NCBI GenBank assembly: GCA_035274425.1 | Contig: DATEOC010000083.1 | Location: forward strand, 23,709 to 87,708 | Source: JADMIH01 sp035274425 | GTDB lineage: Bacteria; Chloroflexota; Chloroflexia; QHBQ01; JADMIH01 | DNA: 64,000 nucleotides | Reading direction: 5' to 3' | Part shown: piece by piece, positions 43,135 through 51,123 of the stretch | Numbering within the stretch: the stretch's first letter is position 1 | How the letters are laid out: every line of letters starts with the position of its first letter | Program-made: the position numbers and the translations under genes | The notes under the pieces: model-generated | The model's input: the letters and a program-made list of their open reading frames with translations, nothing else | The model's database searches: none | Told to the model about the DNA's origin: nothing

Positions 43135-44484
43135 CTATGTGGGTTTTGTTTCCCCTTCTGTATTCGAGACCTCGTTCTCTGCATCATCGTCCTCTTCGTT
43201 TACGTCGTCAGCATCATGCTTATCTTCGGTCTGTGGTTTGCCAGACGATGTTGAAGTGGCTTTTCTTCTAGAAACCGGAGGGGAGAATCCTCCCAGCCCG
43301 CTTGTGAAGGTTCTTGCTAGATCAGCAGTTCCCGTAATATCCTGCATTAGTTTCTTAGCGTCTATGAAGCCTATATCACCAAGCATCTGTCTGGGGTCCA
43401 TGCCTCCTATTGCGCCGAGCATCTGCTTAGGGTCAATGAAGCCAATATCACCAAATATCTGTTTAGGGTTTATGATACCTATATTACCAAGCACCTGCTT
43501 AGGATCAATACCTCCTATTGCGCCGAGCATCTGCTCAACATCGAAGCTAGGAGGTATGTTCACCGGATTAATCCAAGCAAATCGACCGAAATCAGGCAGA
43601 GGAAAAACAGGTAGACCGGAGCCCCGGCGAACTTGAGAGACTACTGTTTGTACTCTCTCTTCCAATTCCTTCTTCTCTTCTAGGGGGATAGGTAGTGCAT
43701 TAATCTGCGCTTGGACATCGACTATCGATTCTTCTACAGCCTTGGTGATGTTTGCGCCTTGACTCATTTCTTCGCGTTCCTTAGCTAGAATGCCGACGAA
43801 AGAACCCATCTGGTCAGCAAATGTAGCCAGGTTGCTAAAGAGAAAGAGATACTTTGCCAAGATGTGATCTCCCATGTTGTTCGGATACCGGACTCTGTGG
43901 TCGAGTTCAGCCCAGGCCTCCGAAATTATTGTCCTAACTTGGATTTCCACATATATCTTTCTTTTTTCTTGTTTCAGCGTAATAACATAATGCACAGATC
44001 TATAACCCTGTCTATCAGGGTCTACTTTACAACCCCTATCCTTGAAATCCTTTTTGTTATCGCCGGGCTTGATGTAAGCCAATGGTTTCTCTTTTTGAGG
44101 CCAAGTACCTACAATGAAGTCGTGGATTGGCGGCCAATCCTCTTGTACTAGGTGAAGAACCCTCACACCAACTAAGTCCCTGATTTCTTCTGTATATGTT
44201 TCTAGGGTAATGTTACGTAAGGGCCGGTCTATCTTCTTCCTGATTATCTTGACGATGAGGCTCGTAGGGTCCTTCATACGGAAGCGTAACGAATGTACAG
44301 CCTCTTGTTGGAGTAGGCGCCCCACAACATATGGGCCACTTGGCTCCAGACTAGGAATAAGCTCTCTGTAGTGCTCGTCAATTTCCGTTAGCTCCTCCCA
44401 GCGCAGACCTGTTTTGTCATAGTTTTCTCTGCTAATTTTGTGCTTTTCGAGGAGCGTATTCAAATCAGGAAGTGGTTTGTACAT
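43135..44484 (-). CDS. RelA/SpoT-domain nucleotidyltransferase with a 12-residue tandem-repeat tail
   Basis: 449 residues. Residues ~50-215 form a (p)ppGpp-synthetase-type domain: RFRMKDPTSLIVKIIRKKI, EEIRDLVGVRVLHLV (D103, R108), GYRSVHYVITL (161-163, H165) and YVEIQVRTIISEAWAELDHRVRY (E180, Q182, R184; cited in parts). The metal and substrate residues are present, so activity is likely; there is no HD hydrolase, TGS or ACT domain. A helical region follows (230-285), then five 12-residue repeats at 318-377 (QMLGxIGxIDPK), and an acidic tail (DDVNEEDDDAENE). The gene has visibly lower GC and different codon use from its neighbours, suggesting transfer. Relatives include small alarmone synthetases and toxSAS or CapRel-type defence proteins; I do not know this repeat tail. 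Confidence 0.85.
   Translation of the reverse strand: MYKPLPDLNTLLEKHKISRENYDKTGLRWEELTEIDEHYRELIPSLEPSGPYVVGRLLQQEAVHSLRFRMKDPTSLIVKIIRKKIDRPLRNITLETYTEEIRDLVGVRVLHLVQEDWPPIHDFIVGTWPQKEKPLAYIKPGDNKKDFKDRGCKVDPDRQGYRSVHYVITLKQEKRKIYVEIQVRTIISEAWAELDHRVRYPNNMGDHILAKYLFLFSNLATFADQMGSFVGILAKEREEMSQGANITKAVEESIVDVQAQINALPIPLEEKKELEERVQTVVSQVRRGSGLPVFPLPDFGRFAWINPVNIPPSFDVEQMLGAIGGIDPKQVLGNIGIINPKQIFGDIGFIDPKQMLGAIGGMDPRQMLGDIGFIDAKKLMQDITGTADLARTFTSGLGGFSPPVSRRKATSTSSGKPQTEDKHDADDVNEEDDDAENEVSNTEGETKPT
43354..43533 (-). repeat. Five 36-bp tandem repeats in the RelA/SpoT-domain gene
   Basis: Units QMLGAIGGIDPK, QVLGNIGIINPK, QIFGDIGFIDPK, QMLGAIGGMDPR, QMLGDIGFIDAK. Units 1 and 4 are also almost identical at DNA level. 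The 36-bp period keeps the frame. Confidence 0.9.
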
Positions 44485-44788
44485 TGGACTTTATTCCTTC
44501 TTAGTCCTTGGAGTGGGTGAAGCAAAAACCATAGGTTTGATCTATCCCGTAGCGCGCATGGAAGGAAGCTTACTTAATTTGCACGAATATCCTCCCCAGC
44601 GCATCCACAATCTTCCGGGTGGCTATGTCGTGAACACACCTACCATTCAGATTTATAGCGATTATAAATGATATGTAGCAATAGAAAAAGAGTTCTACAC
44701 CTGTGTGTAAATTAGTGCTAACTACGCAGAGGTTCAGAAGACCATATGAAGCCACTATTTGTTAGACTTAAGACAGTAGAACGTCTTA
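44485..44788. other. Intergenic region of ~300 bp, low GC, no gene seen
   Basis: Composition matches the low-GC RelA/SpoT-domain gene rather than the ComEC gene, so it probably entered with it. AAGGA lies ~10 nt before the RelA-type ATG. I see no tRNA or clear terminal repeat marking an insertion boundary. Confidence 0.5.
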
Positions 44789-46384
44789 TCAAGTCAGAAC
44801 CACCGCCGCAAAGACCGCCCACAGTGTTATTGCTATGGCGAGCACGCCAACCATTACAAAATCGTTCCTACCCAGCGCAACCCTCTTAGCCCTATTGACC
44901 AGCCAGACGCACAACACAAGCAGACCATAGTAAACTACCACCCACGCGGGGTTGGCTGCCGACACGTCAACTGAGGCCCAGGGGAGAGCTGCCCAGAACT
45001 CCACCCACCACACTATCCACGCCGCGAAGGGCCATGCCAGCAGGCCAAAGGGGATGGCGAGTGGGGCGAAGATGGCTCCGAAGATGCCGGCCACTATGCC
45101 CGTTACCATCAGTGGCAGGAGGGCGATTTCGGCTATGAGAGTGGCGGGGAGGGCGACGGTCGAGATTTGCCCCGAAATGAGCGCGACCAGGGGGAGTGTG
45201 GCTGCCTGGGCTGCGAGGCTCACGGCGATGGGGAGGGCGAGCAGGGAGGGGATGTGCAGGCGCTTCGTGAGGGCGTACAGGGGTGAGGCGAGGGTTGCTA
45301 TACCGAGCATCGCCGCGAAGCTGAGCTGGAAGCCTACGTCGGCCAGCACGTCGGGGTCGAAGATGACCATGCCGGTGGCGGTGATGGCGAGCGCGCCGAT
45401 GGGGTCGTACCTGCGGTGGACGACTGGCGCGAAGAGGAGAATGATGCCCATAATCGCGGCGCGCACGACGGCGGGACTGGCTCCTGTGAATATCGTATAT
45501 ACGGTGATAAGGGCGGCGCATATCGCGAATGCCCAGATGGTCATGCGACGCCTGGAGCTGGCACCGTAGAAGAGCCACACCACGCCTGTGAGGAGCGCGA
45601 TGTTTTGCCCTGAGATGGCGATGATATGCGAAGTCCCGCTACGCCTGAAGGCGTCCTGGACATCGTCCGGGATCTGTGAGCGGTCCCCCGTTACGACCCC
45701 GACGGCGATGGCTGCTTGAGGCTCAGGTATGCCGCGCTGCAAAGCTTCTCGTACGGGTGGCCTGGCGAATATGAGGAATGAGCCAAGCCAGCCTCTATCG
45801 CTCGCTCCGAGGTTCGTCACTTTCGGGAAGGTCATATAGGATAAGATGCCCTGGCGTGCCAGGTAAGCAGGGTAATCGAATTCGGAGAGGCGTGGGGGCG
45901 CGGTGAGGGTGCCTGAGAGGGCCAGGCGGGTGCCGAACTCATGCTCCGGGTAGCGCGGGAGAACGGCGTACAGGTCTCCCTTGATGGGGCGTGGTATGCT
46001 TTCGCTGTCGCTTCTCATTTGCTCCGCAGAGAAGCGGACCCGTTGTGACCTGTCGGTGAAGACCGGCTCGCTGCTGATTGCGCCAGTGACCAGCATAGTA
46101 GGTCCATCTTCGGGGGTGTTATAGTAAGCCAGGTCCGATGGGGTGATAGGTGGGCGGGTAAGGAGGGCGCTGCCGCAGCCGCCGAGGAAGGCCATCGCCA
46201 TGAGGCATAGCCATCGTGTTTGCCTGTCGCGCCAGGCCAGGATAAGTGGTAAGATGCATATCGCGCCCAATGCGAGTATAATCTGCCCATAGAGCGGTTC
46301 GATGCCCGCGCTGTCTCTACCGACTGCGAATAGACCGATGACGCAGCCGGTAATCCAGGTAAGACACCACCCAACTGTGTTCAA
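44789..46384 (-). CDS. ComEC/Rec2-family DNA-uptake channel protein lacking the nuclease domain
   Basis: About 531 residues. An N-terminal membrane pair, a soluble OB-like DUF4131 region (about 55-190: YAVLPRYPEHEFGTRLALSGTL), and the Competence domain with ~8 transmembrane segments, starting AIAVGVVTGDRSQIPDDVQDAFRRSG and SHIIAISGQNIALLTG (typical of ComEC). The usual C-terminal metallo-beta-lactamase domain (~250 residues) is absent; the frame simply ends after the last membrane segment. ComEC carries single-stranded DNA across the inner membrane. The start is uncertain: TTG at 46382-46384 has GGAG 8 nt upstream; a GTG and a TTG lie further upstream. Confidence 0.87.
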   Translation of the reverse strand: MNTVGWCLTWITGCVIGLFAVGRDSAGIEPLYGQIILALGAICILPLILAWRDRQTRWLCLMAMAFLGGCGSALLTRPPITPSDLAYYNTPEDGPTMLVTGAISSEPVFTDRSQRVRFSAEQMRSDSESIPRPIKGDLYAVLPRYPEHEFGTRLALSGTLTAPPRLSEFDYPAYLARQGILSYMTFPKVTNLGASDRGWLGSFLIFARPPVREALQRGIPEPQAAIAVGVVTGDRSQIPDDVQDAFRRSGTSHIIAISGQNIALLTGVVWLFYGASSRRRMTIWAFAICAALITVYTIFTGASPAVVRAAIMGIILLFAPVVHRRYDPIGALAITATGMVIFDPDVLADVGFQLSFAAMLGIATLASPLYALTKRLHIPSLLALPIAVSLAAQAATLPLVALISGQISTVALPATLIAEIALLPLMVTGIVAGIFGAIFAPLAIPFGLLAWPFAAWIVWWVEFWAALPWASVDVSAANPAWVVVYYGLLVLCVWLVNRAKRVALGRNDFVMVGVLAIAITLWAVFAAVVLT

Positions 46385-46537
46385 GTTATTCACTCCAACG
46401 TGAATATGCGAGCAATTGTAGCGCGGATAGTGTATATTGTAAACTACGTTGCAGTTCAACGTTCATAATGTCTGGAACGATGTCTGAAGTACTCCTGAGG
46501 CAAACCGGCAATATGAAATCCAGAGGAGGGGTTCTCT

Positions 46538-47731
46538 TTGCAAGCTGAGGGACGTACAGGTGTCGAAGGGTCGGTCGTAGGGGCCTTTCGCAACGTAGTG
46601 GATGCCGAGCGAGCTTTGGGCGCTTTGCGCGAGATCGGCGTCCCGTCAGACCGAGTCTCAATCGTTATGGGCATGAGCGCATCAGGGGCCGAAGATGGGG
46701 CCGGCGTAGAGAAGCCTCCCTCAGAGGGTCGGGGAACGAATGTTGGTGGGGGGGCAGCTACAGGAGCGACACTGGGCGCAATAGTGGGCATCCTGTGGGG
46801 CTGGATCTCCGGGTCGGGCGTGATGGAGGTCCCCGGTACTGTGGCCTCGGTGAGCGCGGGGGTGCTATCGGCGACTATCACCGGCCTCGCCATTGGCGCT
46901 GCCGTGGGTGGCCTCATAGGTGCCCTCGTGGGCGTTGGTATGCCGGAGGTCGAACCTCCAGAAGACCAGGGCGGTAGCGACGGGCGCATCCTGGTGACCG
47001 TGCAGGCAGAAGGGGCCGAGGCTATGCAAGCGCGGGATATACTTGCGGCGCATGGGGCATCAGACCTGCGCGCTCACGGTATGGCAATCGCACGCGAGAG
47101 CGTGGGCGCGCCGCTGTCAGAGATCCAGTCCGTCGAAGAGCAGCCGGAGGAAATAGAGATAGCAGAATCGCAGGAGGTCGGCATCATGGCAGACGAAGGG
47201 ATGGGGCGCGACCCCAACGCCGTAACCGGTACGCGAGACGACATCGATCCAGAGACGGGCACGCTCGGCACTGGAGGAACGCCTATGACTACAGGTTATG
47301 GCGTTTCCGGCTCGACTGCGGGTACCGGTTCAGAGCAGGGGCGCACCGAGCAGGAGTCGGACAGCTTCGGCGGCTCTACTCCTGATACGGATGCTTATGA
47401 GAAGGGTGGACGCGGGTCTACCGACTCGCCAGGCCGGGACGTTGAGCATGATACGCCCGTCGCTGAAAAGTTCGGTGACGTGCGTGCTGATGAAGCGCCC
47501 GTGCAAAGCGAGCCGCAAACACGCGACGTCTATGAGCAGGGACCGTCTTACGGCACCCCTACTGAGACAGAGCCTGTCAGCCCTGATACTTATGCAGCCA
47601 ACCTCAGTCGTTCATCAACCGATACAACGTCCTCGAACGTTGAGGCGGAGAGCACGCAGGAGAGCGCGGGCACCAATATCCCCGGCACATCTGACCCTCG
47701 CGGTCTGGGCGACAACACTGATGAGAGCTGA
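46538..47731 (+). CDS. YflT-like general stress protein with glycine-zipper membrane region
   Basis: 397 residues. N-terminal domain like general stress protein 17M/YflT: VVGAFRNVVDAERALGALREIGVPSDRVSIVM (cited in parts). Two hydrophobic glycine-rich segments follow (GGGAATGATLGAIVGILWGW and ITGLAIGAAVGGLIGALVG), then ILVTVQAEGAEAMQARDILAAHGA, and a long acidic, low-complexity tail (about 190-397) rich in S, T, D, G. The function is not established. The start is TTG with AGGAGG 8 nt upstream. It is divergent from the ComEC gene, with ~150 bp of shared upstream DNA. Confidence 0.75.
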   Translation: MQAEGRTGVEGSVVGAFRNVVDAERALGALREIGVPSDRVSIVMGMSASGAEDGAGVEKPPSEGRGTNVGGGAATGATLGAIVGILWGWISGSGVMEVPGTVASVSAGVLSATITGLAIGAAVGGLIGALVGVGMPEVEPPEDQGGSDGRILVTVQAEGAEAMQARDILAAHGASDLRAHGMAIARESVGAPLSEIQSVEEQPEEIEIAESQEVGIMADEGMGRDPNAVTGTRDDIDPETGTLGTGGTPMTTGYGVSGSTAGTGSEQGRTEQESDSFGGSTPDTDAYEKGGRGSTDSPGRDVEHDTPVAEKFGDVRADEAPVQSEPQTRDVYEQGPSYGTPTETEPVSPDTYAANLSRSSTDTTSSNVEAESTQESAGTNIPGTSDPRGLGDNTDES

Positions 47732-47851
47732 TCCGGACAATGGGCAGTCACTTAGACTTACATCTTTCCCGCCCTTCGATCTATGAATCTACCTCTACCC
47801 TCCACAGACTTGCCCTGAGTCACCTTTAACTCTCATCACTAACATTGCGAG

Positions 47852-47880
47852 TTGTAGGACTTGCATTGTAGTGGTACAAT
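47852..47880 (+). promoter_or_regulatory. Promoter and candidate operator of the BlaI-type gene
   Basis: TTGTAG (47852-47857), 17-nt spacer, TACAAT (47875-47880). ATTGTA (47865-47870) and TACAAT (47875-47880) form a perfect inverted repeat around GTGG that covers the -10, where an autorepressor would bind. BlaI/MecI operators also contain paired TACA/TGTA half-sites. The start codon is ~150 nt downstream. Confidence 0.45.
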
Positions 47881-48028
47881 AGGCTTAAGCCGGGTACGTT
47901 CTTTTTATGCCGACGTCTTGATATGGCGTATGGTGGGTCAACAAATTAGAGCGTAGTCTGCTAGGTCCTACTATCACATCCACACTTACTTGAGTCTACA
48001 ACCAATAATTCACAAACAGGAGTGCTAA

Positions 48029-48436
48029 ATGGATACGTCAGAAGGAATCAAATTCAGGTTTCAACCCCAATCTTCCAAATCGAAGAAGGTATTGGGGCCG
48101 CTCGAGAGCGAGATCATGGACGTGGCCTGGCAGCAAGGCCCTACTACGGTTAGCGCCGTACATAAAGCCCTGCGCTCGAAGAAGGATATCGCCTATACAA
48201 CGGTGATGACCACCATGAGTCGAATGGCAAAGAAGCGGCTGCTCACGCAGGACAAGTCTGCTACCAGCTATGTTTATGCGCCGGCTCTCAATAAAGAAGA
48301 CTTCGAGAGCTATGTCGTGAAATCGGTCATACGAGGCTTGTTCGATGATTATGGCGATAACGTCGTTGACTACTTCATCGAATGCGTCGGGGAAAGAGGG
48401 GACGCGGCGAAAAAGCGGCTGCGCGACGGGGCATAA
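48029..48436 (+). CDS. BlaI/MecI/CopY-family winged-helix repressor
   Basis: 135 residues, the normal length. The N-terminal wHTH contains LGPLESEIMDVAWQQGPTTVSAVHKAL and IAYTTVMTTMSRMAKKRLL; the C-terminal part (FESYVVKSVIRGLFDDYGDNVVDYFIE) is the dimerisation helix. Members repress beta-lactam resistance, copper or other genes and are inactivated by proteolysis or metal. No BlaR1/MecR1 peptidase is next to it, so the signal is unknown. AGGAG is 6 nt before the ATG. A long leader separates it from the promoter at 47852. Confidence 0.93.
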   Translation: MDTSEGIKFRFQPQSSKSKKVLGPLESEIMDVAWQQGPTTVSAVHKALRSKKDIAYTTVMTTMSRMAKKRLLTQDKSATSYVYAPALNKEDFESYVVKSVIRGLFDDYGDNVVDYFIECVGERGDAAKKRLRDGA

Positions 48437-48661
48437 TGGATAGTCGTCAGTAGCTGGTAGCTATGGTCGGTAGCTACAAGTTACAAATTGACGGCATACT
48501 CCATCTCCCCTGTTACGCTACCTCTCAAAATTGCGCACTGCGCCCCTCCAGTAAGCATCATAGACCACGCCATACAACGCTCTTGCCTTGCGTTTTCGTG
48601 CCATGGGCACGTAACTTGCAAAGCAGGTGTGCAGGCGCGCGAAGCACTTTACCCCCGACGA
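48437..48661. other. Intergenic stretch with degenerate GTAGCTA-type repeats, no gene
   Basis: About 48447-48477 contains GTAGCTG, GTAGCTA and GTAGCTA separated by near-7-bp steps. Short ORFs here lack ribosome sites and family features. Confidence 0.4.
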
Positions 48662-48744
48662 AAAGGAAAAAGGATAAATAATAAAGGATAAATTATCAAA
48701 GTACGGCTTCAGATTTATCCTTTATTATTTATCCTTTTTCCTTT
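48662..48744. terminator. Perfect 32-bp inverted repeat built from GGATAAA heptads
   Basis: Arms 48662-48693 and 48713-48744 are exact complements with a 19-nt loop. Each arm is made of GGAAAAA, GGATAAA, TAATAAA, GGATAAA units. It lies between the BlaI-type and peroxiredoxin genes. The second arm ends in a long T-rich run. Confidence 0.8.
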
Positions 48745-48770
48745 ACCATAACAGTGAGGAGAGACGATAA

Positions 48771-49250
48771 ATGGATAATGGCAACCTTGACCTGCAAGTT
48801 GGGCAGCAGGCACCTGACTTCACCCTCGAAAATGAGAATGGAGAGAAGGTTACCCTGAGCGATTTGCGAGGTCAGCCCGTAGTCCTGGTGTTCTACCCGT
48901 TCGACTGGTCCGGCACATGCACTAAGGAATTGTGCAACCTGCGAGACAATCATGGCGATTGGACATCCACAGGTGCGACGGTCTTTGGCATCAGCCGGGA
49001 TAGCAAGTACTCGCACAAGGCCTGGAAGGAGCACCTGGGCCTGAATTATTCGCTGCTGGCCGATCTGGTTGGTGAAGCGGCGAAGAAGTATGGCGTGTGG
49101 GACGACACTCGCCACCGTGCGGACCGAGTGACTTTTGTGATAGACCCTGAGGGGACCGTGCGCTACGTCGTCCGCGACGCAGTTACCATGAGCGATCACG
49201 CGGAAGCGCTCCAGGCCGTCCGTGAGATGGCCGCTGCCGGCAAGGCATAG
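48771..49250 (+). CDS. bcp: Peroxiredoxin, BCP/PrxQ type
   Basis: 159 residues. AhpC/TSA fold: GQQAPDFTLENENGEKVTLSD and the peroxidatic site FYPFDWSGTCTKELCNLRD with C50 (peroxidatic) and C55 (resolving), the CX4C arrangement of PrxQ. The P..(T/S)..C motif is P43, S47, C50. It reduces H2O2 and organic or lipid peroxides with thioredoxin. It starts just after the long palindrome, and an HD-domain gene follows 14 nt later. Confidence 0.94.
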   Translation: MDNGNLDLQVGQQAPDFTLENENGEKVTLSDLRGQPVVLVFYPFDWSGTCTKELCNLRDNHGDWTSTGATVFGISRDSKYSHKAWKEHLGLNYSLLADLVGEAAKKYGVWDDTRHRADRVTFVIDPEGTVRYVVRDAVTMSDHAEALQAVREMAAAGKA

Positions 49251-49264
49251 CGCCCGGTATTACA

Positions 49265-50113
49265 ATGTTCGCCAGGTTTGGCAAGAGGCGACACGACGCA
49301 TCGAAGGATGTGTTCACTGAGCCTACGCTATCTGAGGCGCTGTTGTCGCCACGCCCGTCTGACACCTTGTTACGCTGGGCACATGAGGGGCGTCTGCGTG
49401 ACATTCTGCCCGATCTTGACGCTCTCCGGGGGATAAGCCAGCTCCCCGCCCACCGCGACGACGCCTTCGTGCACACGTTGAAGGTGGTTGATGCTATCGC
49501 GCCGATCCCGGTGAGACGCTGGGCCGCGCTCCTGCATGATATAGGCAAAGGCCCTACCTTTATCGAGACACCGGAGGGGCGCTCGCGATTTTTTGAGCAT
49601 GATCGCATAGGTGCGGAGATGGTCCTTGAGATCATGGGGGGAGCGGGAGAGCCGCCTGACCTTATCGCGGATGTACATTGTCTTGTGAGCCTCCACATGC
49701 GCCCCATTGCTTATACGCCGGAGTGGACGGATGGGGCTGTGAGGCGACTCGTTGAGGATGCCCAGGAGTGCGGGCCGGATGGGTGGTATGACCTGCTCGC
49801 TTTATCACATGCCGACCTTCGCGGCTATCTCCCCGAACCTGTAGACAGGGGGCTATGGGTGCTCAACAGCCTGGAGGCTCGCTGGCGGGCGATACAGGAT
49901 GCCGGACGGGACGCGGCTCGCAGGGAAGTGGAACAGCCCGCTTCTCCACTCGATGGGCATGAGATTGTTGCGCTGGCCGGGAGGGAGCCAGGCCCCTGGG
50001 TGGGAGAAGCCAAGAGTTATCTGACCGATCAGGTGGCAGCCGGAGAGCTGCTCCCTGGCGATAAGGAGAAGGCGGGCAGTCTCCTGCAATCATGGCTAGT
50101 TAGCCGGAAGTGA
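49265..50113 (+). CDS. HD-domain hydrolase (CCA-adding-enzyme-like HD region)
   Basis: 282 residues. HD metal motif WAALLHDIGKGPTF followed by SRFFEHDRIGAEMVLEIM, with a preceding HRDDAFVHTLKVVDAI, the order seen in the HD part of bacterial poly(A)/CCA polymerases. The nucleotidyltransferase head is absent, so it is a stand-alone phosphohydrolase of unknown nucleotide substrate. The last 100 residues are unassigned. No clear ribosome site; ATG 14 nt after the peroxiredoxin stop suggests coupling. Confidence 0.8.
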   Translation: MFARFGKRRHDASKDVFTEPTLSEALLSPRPSDTLLRWAHEGRLRDILPDLDALRGISQLPAHRDDAFVHTLKVVDAIAPIPVRRWAALLHDIGKGPTFIETPEGRSRFFEHDRIGAEMVLEIMGGAGEPPDLIADVHCLVSLHMRPIAYTPEWTDGAVRRLVEDAQECGPDGWYDLLALSHADLRGYLPEPVDRGLWVLNSLEARWRAIQDAGRDAARREVEQPASPLDGHEIVALAGREPGPWVGEAKSYLTDQVAAGELLPGDKEKAGSLLQSWLVSRK

Positions 50114-50154
50114 GCTTCCTGGCGAATACTCCCAGTAAGAGCTGAATGGTTCCT

Positions 50155-50183
50155 GTAGGGGCGTGCCGCCGGCACGCCCCTAC
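50155..50183. repeat. GTAGGGGCGTGCC-type palindrome
   Basis: Arms 50155-50167 and 50171-50183, exact complements, loop GCC. Same family as 21905 and 38973. Confidence 0.85.
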
Positions 50184-50218
50184 GCATATCAAGCTAAGCC
50201 CTTCAAGGGGAAGGTATT

Positions 50219-50274
50219 TTTCTTTATCTATCAATTTCCGACCCTGCAGGGTCGGAAATTGATAGATAAAGAAA
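50219..50274. terminator. Perfect 28-bp palindrome without loop after the HD-domain gene
   Basis: Fully symmetric around CTG|CAG, 56 bp in total. TTTCTTTATCTATC at the left end and its complement at the right give U-rich tails on both strands. Confidence 0.8.
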
Positions 50275-50295
50275 TCAAAGGTGGGCTTGGTGCGT

Positions 50296-50337
50296 CGATT
50301 GATGGCTCCTAGCCACCAATAGCCATTAGCTGCTATC
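50296..50337. repeat. Degenerate heptad run (CTAGCCA, CCAATAG, CCATTAG, CTGCTAT)
   Basis: Four to six related 7-bp steps directly upstream of the methyltransferase start. Confidence 0.4.
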
Positions 50338-50339
50338 AT

Positions 50340-51086
50340 GTGTTACTCATGAGAATCTTTCCCACGCCGCCTTACAAGAACGTGCCGGAGCTGCTCGATA
50401 GCCCCGGCGAGGTAAGTGAGCGCGATCTCAGCCATACCTTGCGAGACATACGGCGCGCTAACATCTTCGGAATGGGCACGTGGGTGGTCAAACACCACCT
50501 GAAGAGTATCTTGAAGGGCGTTCCGCGAGAGGAGCCACTACGAATCCTCGACCTGGCGACAGGCTCAGGGGACATTCCTGAGGAGCTTTGTCGCTGGGGG
50601 CGTCGAAATGGGTACAACATCCGATTTGTACTGACCGACATCAGCCCCGCAATCCTTGAAGTGGCCCGGGAGCGTATAATGAAAGCAGGGTTGGGTGAGG
50701 AGTTCAGTTTCTCGGTGTGTGACGCTTGCTCGGCTCCATTCGATGATAAGGAATTCGATGTCGTGCTTTGCTCTCTCGCTCTGCACCATCTGGATAGAAA
50801 GCAAGCAAAGGATGTTATTACAGAGATGCACAGGCTATCCAGGCGAGGATTCGTGATAAATGACGTCTATAGAGCGCAGGGAGCATGGTTGCTTGCTTGG
50901 CTACTTACGCACTTGACCACGACAAATCGATTGACGAGGCATGATGGACCTGCTTCAGTATTGCGCGCGTTCACGCCGCGAGAAGTCATGCGAATTGCAG
51001 AACGAGCAAGGGTGCCCGTCAAGCTACATACCCACCCTTTCTGGCGTATGGCGGCAGTCTGGCATGGCGATCCCAATAATCCATAG
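50340..51086 (+). CDS. Class I methyltransferase of the putative polyketide/lipid cluster
   Basis: 248 residues. Motif I ILDLATGSGDIPEELCRWG, an acidic strand-2 end (FVLTDIS), motif II region VCDACSAPFDDKEFDVVLC and HRLSRRGFVINDVYRA. It resembles methyltransferases encoded next to type III polyketide synthases and FAD reductases. The acceptor is probably the product of the neighbouring genes. Starts are GTG at 50340 or ATG at 50349; neither has a clear ribosome site. The FAD gene follows after 37 nt. Confidence 0.85.
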   Translation: MLLMRIFPTPPYKNVPELLDSPGEVSERDLSHTLRDIRRANIFGMGTWVVKHHLKSILKGVPREEPLRILDLATGSGDIPEELCRWGRRNGYNIRFVLTDISPAILEVARERIMKAGLGEEFSFSVCDACSAPFDDKEFDVVLCSLALHHLDRKQAKDVITEMHRLSRRGFVINDVYRAQGAWLLAWLLTHLTTTNRLTRHDGPASVLRAFTPREVMRIAERARVPVKLHTHPFWRMAAVWHGDPNNP

Positions 51087-51123
51087 TGGATATAGTGCGT
51101 GGCCTTGAACTTGAGCTAACTGG

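Noticed and set aside
43067..43636. 189-codon plus-strand ORF with repeated PSICLGS segments
   Set aside because: It is the antisense image of the 12-residue repeats in the RelA/SpoT-domain gene.
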